From Candidatus Dadabacteria bacterium (lineage in GTDB: Bacteria; Desulfobacterota_D; UBA1144; Nemesobacterales; UBA2774), in assembly GCA_003229065.1 (NCBI GenBank), contig QIHJ01000160.1, positions 1 through 8,659 on the forward strand: 8,659 nt of DNA, in the 5' to 3' direction. The number at the start of each line of letters is the position of its first letter. The first letter of the stretch is position 1. The notes below the pieces were generated by a model. The model saw only the letters and a list, made by a program, of their open reading frames with translations, was not told the DNA's origin and searched no databases. Below are positions 5,620 through 8,659 of this stretch, piece after piece. The position numbers were made by a program, and so were the translations under genes.

Positions 5620-7572
5620 CTATTCCTTATCTTCATACTTCTCTTTGAGCTCCTTTACAACACCTGGATCCGCTAGCGTTGTAGTGTCTCCCAGAACTGA
5701 GCCTTCAGCTATATTTCTGAGCAGCCTTCTCATTATCTTGCCGCTTCTCGTTTTGGGTAGCTCCGCGGTGAATATAATTTCATCGGGCCTCGCAATTGCC
5801 CCGATTTTTTTAGCTACATGCTGTCTCAGATCGCCCACAAGCTTTGCGCTTGTCTTTAGGTCTTTTTTGAGGGTCGTGAATGCAACTATCGCTTGACCCT
5901 TCAATTGATCGGTCCTTCCGACAACCGCCGACTCCACGACGGAGGGATGGTCCACAAGTGCGCTCTCTACTTCCATAGTGCTCAGCCTATGGCCAGCCAC
6001 ATTCATAACGTCGTCCACTCTTCCCAGTACCCATAGATATCCGTCCTTGTCACGTTTTGCCCCGTCTCCCGTAAAATACATACCGGGGAATCTGCTCCAG
6101 TATTGTTCGACATAGCGCTCAGGGTCCCCGTAAATAGTCCTCAGCATTGAAGGCCAGGGACTCTTTATAACCAGATACCCGGCTCCTTCTTTGATGGTTT
6201 TACCGTCTTCATCCACAATATCGGCTTCAATAGTCGGGAAAGGCAGTGTGGCTGAGCCCGGCTTTAACTTGGTAATTCCAGGGAGGGCGCTAATGAGAAT
6301 AGAACCCGTTTCCGTCTGCCACCAAGTGTCTACAATAGGACATTTTTTACCGCCTATATGCGTATGGTACCAGATCCACGCTTCAGGGTTAATCGGCTCA
6401 CCGACAGAGCCCAGTAGACGGAGCGAGGTAAGGTCGTATTTCTGCGGGTGCTCCTCACCCCATCTCATAAAAGCCCTGATTGCTGTAGGTGCGGTATAGA
6501 ATATCGTAACGGCGTATTTTTCCACTATGGCCCAGAACCTGCCTATATCGGGGTAATCGGGCGCGCCCTCGTACATCAAAGACGTAGCCCCGTTGGCGAG
6601 CGGCCCGTATATGATATAGCTATGTCCCGTGACCCAGCCTATATCGGCCGTGCACCAGTACGTGTCTTCTTCCTTTAGATCGAATACCCACTTAGTAGTA
6701 GCGTACGCTCCGACCAGGTAACCTCCGGTGGTGTGAACTATCCCCTTGGGCTTACCTGTAGTGCCGCTCGTATAGAGTATGAACAGCATGTCTTCACTAT
6801 CCATTCTCTCGGGCTCGCAGTACGCATGAGAATTTTCCATTAGATCATGCCACCAGTAGTCCCTGCCTTTTTTCATCCTTACTTTTGCTTCGCTTCCAAC
6901 CCTTTTCACAACTACCATTTTTTTCACGCTCTTTGATCTCTTGAGCGCATCGTCAGCATTTTTCTTAAGAGGGACTATGCCGCCCCTGCGGTAACCGCCG
7001 TCCGAGGTGATCAGCACCTTGGATTTAGAATCGTTTATCCTGCCGCTCAGGCTCTCGGCGCTGAATCCGCCGAATACGATGCTGTGCGGGGCACCGATCC
7101 TGGCACACGCAAGCATGGCTATCGCAAGCTCGGGAACCATGGGCAGATATATCGTCACCACATCCCCCTTCTTGACTCCGAGCCCTTTCAGCACGTTGGC
7201 AAACCTGTTCACTTCTCTATATAAATCCCAGTATGTGAGAACAACTGACTCGCCCGATTCACTCTCCCAAATGATTGCGGCTTTATTCTTTCTTTCGGAG
7301 CTCAAGTGGCGGTCAAGGCAGTTATACGAGACATTGATCTTTCCACCCGTGAACCATTTGGCATGAGGGGGTTTCCAGCTGAGCACCTTCCTCCACTTCT
7401 TAAACCAATCGAGCTCCTTGGCAAAATCCTCCCAGAATTTCTCCGGGTTGCGCTTTGCCCTTCTGTAAACTGCATCAGAATTTACGTGTGCCTTCTCAGT
7501 GAATTTTTTACTTGGAGAAAAAGTGCGCTTTTCCTTGAGCAAAGCCTCGATAGTTTTTTCCTTTTTAGCCAT
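5620..7572 (-). CDS. acs: Acetyl-CoA synthetase (acetate-CoA ligase, AMP-forming)
   Basis: This cytoplasmic enzyme activates acetate with ATP and coenzyme A, giving acetyl-CoA, AMP and pyrophosphate, and so lets the cell use acetate. The 650 residues match the usual length. The adenylate-forming motifs are all visible: the phosphate loop [11 protein letters not shown] at 267-277, DTWWQTETG at 415-423 with the tryptophan pair of the acetate pocket, [20 protein letters not shown] at 499-518, and the hinge region [11 protein letters not shown] at 519-529. The C-terminal [11 protein letters not shown] at 606-616 holds Lys612, equivalent to the catalytic lysine (Lys609 of Salmonella) that is switched off by acetylation in many bacteria. 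An AGGGGGA site (7577-7583) precedes the ATG. It appears to be a single-gene transcript; no acetate permease or protein acetyltransferase gene lies beside it. Confidence 0.97.
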   Translation of the reverse strand: MAKKEKTIEALLKEKRTFSPSKKFTEKAHVNSDAVYRRAKRNPEKFWEDFAKELDWFKKWRKVLSWKPPHAKWFTGGKINVSYNCLDRHLSSERKNKAAIIWESESGESVVLTYWDLYREVNRFANVLKGLGVKKGDVVTIYLPMVPELAIAMLACARIGAPHSIVFGGFSAESLSGRINDSKSKVLITSDGGYRRGGIVPLKKNADDALKRSKSVKKMVVVKRVGSEAKVRMKKGRDYWWHDLMENSHAYCEPERMDSEDMLFILYTSGTTGKPKGIVHTTGGYLVGAYATTKWVFDLKEEDTYWCTADIGWVTGHSYIIYGPLANGATSLMYEGAPDYPDIGRFWAIVEKYAVTIFYTAPTAIRAFMRWGEEHPQKYDLTSLRLLGSVGEPINPEAWIWYHTHIGGKKCPIVDTWWQTETGSILISALPGITKLKPGSATLPFPTIEADIVDEDGKTIKEGAGYLVIKSPWPSMLRTIYGDPERYVEQYWSRFPGMYFTGDGAKRDKDGYLWVLGRVDDVMNVAGHRLSTMEVESALVDHPSVVESAVVGRTDQLKGQAIVAFTTLKKDLKTSAKLVGDLRQHVAKKIGAIARPDEIIFTAELPKTRSGKIMRRLLRNIAEGSVLGDTTTLADPGVVKELKEKYEDKE

Positions 7573-7623
7573 ATGATCCCCCTATGATTAACTGCAAGAA
7601 AGTAAGATACTCAATAGTAACAA

Positions 7624-7629
7624 ATTATA
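7624..7629 (-). promoter_or_regulatory. Possible -10 element of the acetyl-CoA synthetase gene
   Basis: On the minus strand a perfect TATAAT lies 51 bases before the ATG at 7572. The -35 region is not convincing (ATATAT near 7647-7652), so the promoter may depend on an activator, as acs promoters often do. Confidence 0.4.
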
Positions 7630-7751
7630 TTCGGGAATTGAAGCATATATATTGGAGAAGAGTCCGATACATTACCGGAATTAGTTCCACTGCGTCTTTC
7701 TTATATTCTTCATTATTACGGCCACGAGCACAAAGGCCGCGGTGGTGAAGC

Positions 7752-7788
7752 AAAAAAAGCCCCTGACTTACGGGAAGAAAGGGGCTTT
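7752..7788 (-). terminator. Rho-independent terminator of the IPTL-CTERM gene
   Basis: Arms AAAGCCCCT (7756-7764) and AGGGGCTTT (7780-7788) form a perfect nine-pair stem with a 15-base loop. Read on the minus strand it is followed by a T-run (7758-7752). It begins 37 bases after the stop of the gene at 7826. The rest of the 7573-7825 gap holds the acs promoter region and nothing else that I can recognise. Confidence 0.9.
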
Positions 7789-7825
7789 GGTTTAATCTAA
7801 TTTAAGTTAATTCCGATGTGTCCTT

Positions 7826-8659
7826 TTAAGCTTTTACCGTGCGTTTTCTCATGACTACGAAGCCTATAAGTCCGAGCGCCAGAGCCATTGCGATAAGCCC
7901 CCACTCAGAAAGGGTCGGGATTTGAGCAACGTTTTCTTTTACGCCCTCTATCGCCATCGAGCCGTTCAACTCCGGATCAAAACCAATTCCAAGGGCGCTA
8001 TAAAAATTCTCAATTTCAGTATCGGAGACAAATATTGAGGTTTTAGCGTTTTTAACCAGTACAATATTCGGCGGATCACCGATGCCGCCAGCATCACCGA
8101 TATACAGGTTATTGGATTTATCCGCCGCGATTCCACCCTCAAGGTCCGCACCATTTTCACCCGTCGCATCCGTAATCTGCTCTTCTGTGATAAATACCTT
8201 TACCTGCCCGTTTATAGGATTTACTATAAGCACGCAATCGCAGTCTCCGTCATCAATGACATACAAAATACCTTGCAGAACCATACCTACGTCAAGGTCG
8301 ATTTGATTCCCTCCGGTTGCCAATATTAACTGCTGCTGCGTGGTTAATATCGAAAGCCCCGTTGTGGGGGAAAATTTAAATATCACGGTATCCTGGTCAT
8401 TGGCGCTGTCGTCGTTTGCAAAGTAGATATTACCGAACTGATCAACTGATAGACCGCTGTCGAGGTCTATATTGGCCCCGGGCCCGAGTAGAGCTGCTAT
8501 TTGGTTCTCTGTAACCACACGGGTGATAGGTCCAAGAGGAACCGGAATTCGCAGAATGGAGTTACTTTCAGAGTCGTTTACGTACAGAGCACCGTCCGGG
8601 CCGAACGCCATACCGTTCTCTAAATCGACCTCGGTAGCCCCGGGAATAGCCGCTAAGAG
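7826..8659 (-). CDS. Secreted propeller-like repeat protein with IPTL-CTERM sorting tail, 5' end outside the window
   Basis: The frame is open through base 8659, so the gene begins beyond the window and the ATG at 8611 is internal. The 277 visible residues hold variant repeats with a shared pattern: T(E/Q)xQ(I/L), a Gly-rich turn, D(L)xxG, then G/N-(I/L)-Y and an acidic turn such as DDxxxxD. This looks like successive blades of a beta-propeller of the NHL/SMP-30 kind. Counting from the ATG at 8611, residues 231-238 are IPTLSEWG, followed by a hydrophobic helix (239-254) and a basic end RKR, which is the IPTL-CTERM signature. Such tails are thought to direct proteins to the envelope, in the manner of PEP-CTERM. 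No sorting protease gene is in view. The ligand or enzymatic function is unknown. Confidence 0.85.
   Translation of the reverse strand, partial: LLAAIPGATEVDLENGMAFGPDGALYVNDSESNSILRIPVPLGPITRVVTENQIAALLGPGANIDLDSGLSVDQFGNIYFANDDSANDQDTVIFKFSPTTGLSILTTQQQLILATGGNQIDLDVGMVLQGILYVIDDGDCDCVLIVNPINGQVKVFITEEQITDATGENGADLEGGIAADKSNNLYIGDAGGIGDPPNIVLVKNAKTSIFVSDTEIENFYSALGIGFDPELNGSMAIEGVKENVAQIPTLSEWGLIAMALALGLIGFVVMRKRTVKA
8027..8659 (-). repeat. Protein-level tandem repeats of about 51-57 residues
   Basis: Unit boundaries by the T(E/Q)xQ start fall at 8512, 8341 and 8188, with a partial unit reading out of the window to the right and a decayed one beginning about 8026. Unit lengths are 57, 51 and 54 residues. 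The shared core is D(L)xxG followed by an aromatic strand (LYV, IYF, LYV, LYI). The units differ too much at the DNA level to be recent duplications. Confidence 0.7.

Noticed and set aside
7007..7366. Long plus-strand frames opposite acetyl-CoA synthetase (also at 5645-5896, 6191-6499, 6448-6678 and 7306-7587)
   Set aside because: They are antisense to an unmistakable, complete enzyme gene and show no motif or ribosome site of their own.
7690..7770. A short minus-strand frame encoding a hydrophobic stretch followed by a basic tail, similar in look to the end of a sorted protein
   Set aside because: It has no plausible start with a ribosome site, overlaps the terminator hairpin of the IPTL-CTERM gene, and only about 20 residues remain after the first possible start.

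Overview
The window looks like an ordinary, densely coded chromosomal stretch of a Gram-negative bacterium. The Gram-negative assignment rests on the tail of an outer-membrane beta-barrel receptor, several Sec signal peptides and an IPTL-type C-terminal sorting tail. Acetyl-CoA synthetase and a secreted nickel superoxide dismutase suggest an oxygen-exposed, acetate-using life. The lineage cannot be fixed from sequence alone; a deltaproteobacterial-type or uncultivated candidate-phylum bacterium is a guess. No mobile element, CRISPR array, tRNA, rRNA or phage gene is seen.

Layout. Bases 2-2965 (+) form a metal-uptake operon: the 3' end of an outer-membrane receptor, then a periplasmic metal-binding protein, an ATPase and a membrane permease of the zinc/manganese ABC family. 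Together they would carry metal, most likely zinc, from the cell surface to the cytoplasm. A Trm112-like gene (3026-3286, -) runs convergent to it. A secreted nickel superoxide dismutase (3437-3913, +) and an unrecognised secreted two-repeat protein (4009-4641, -) converge on a hairpin that can serve both strands. Ribosomal protein L28 (4889-5128, +) has a strong promoter overlapped by an inverted repeat, and is followed by a DUF1232 membrane-protein gene (5168-5611, +). Acetyl-CoA synthetase (5620-7572, -) converges on that gene. The right edge carries the 3' part of a secreted repeat protein (7826-8659, -) ending in an IPTL-CTERM tail and followed by a clear terminator.

Points of interest. 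A run of eight G lies inside the receptor coding sequence, where a one-base slip would truncate the barrel. The nickel superoxide dismutase has a signal peptide that would expose its essential His1 directly. The 210-residue secreted protein appears to be built from a duplicated two-cysteine domain. The propeller-like protein has variant repeats of 51-57 residues. I do not see a clear new multi-gene defence or biosynthetic system. The loose theme is metal handling: zinc import, a nickel enzyme, a His/Met-rich secreted protein, and L28 and Trm112 forms that lack zinc-binding cysteine pairs.

The longest stretches without a gene are about 250 bases (4642-4888 and 7573-7825); their contents are listed below.
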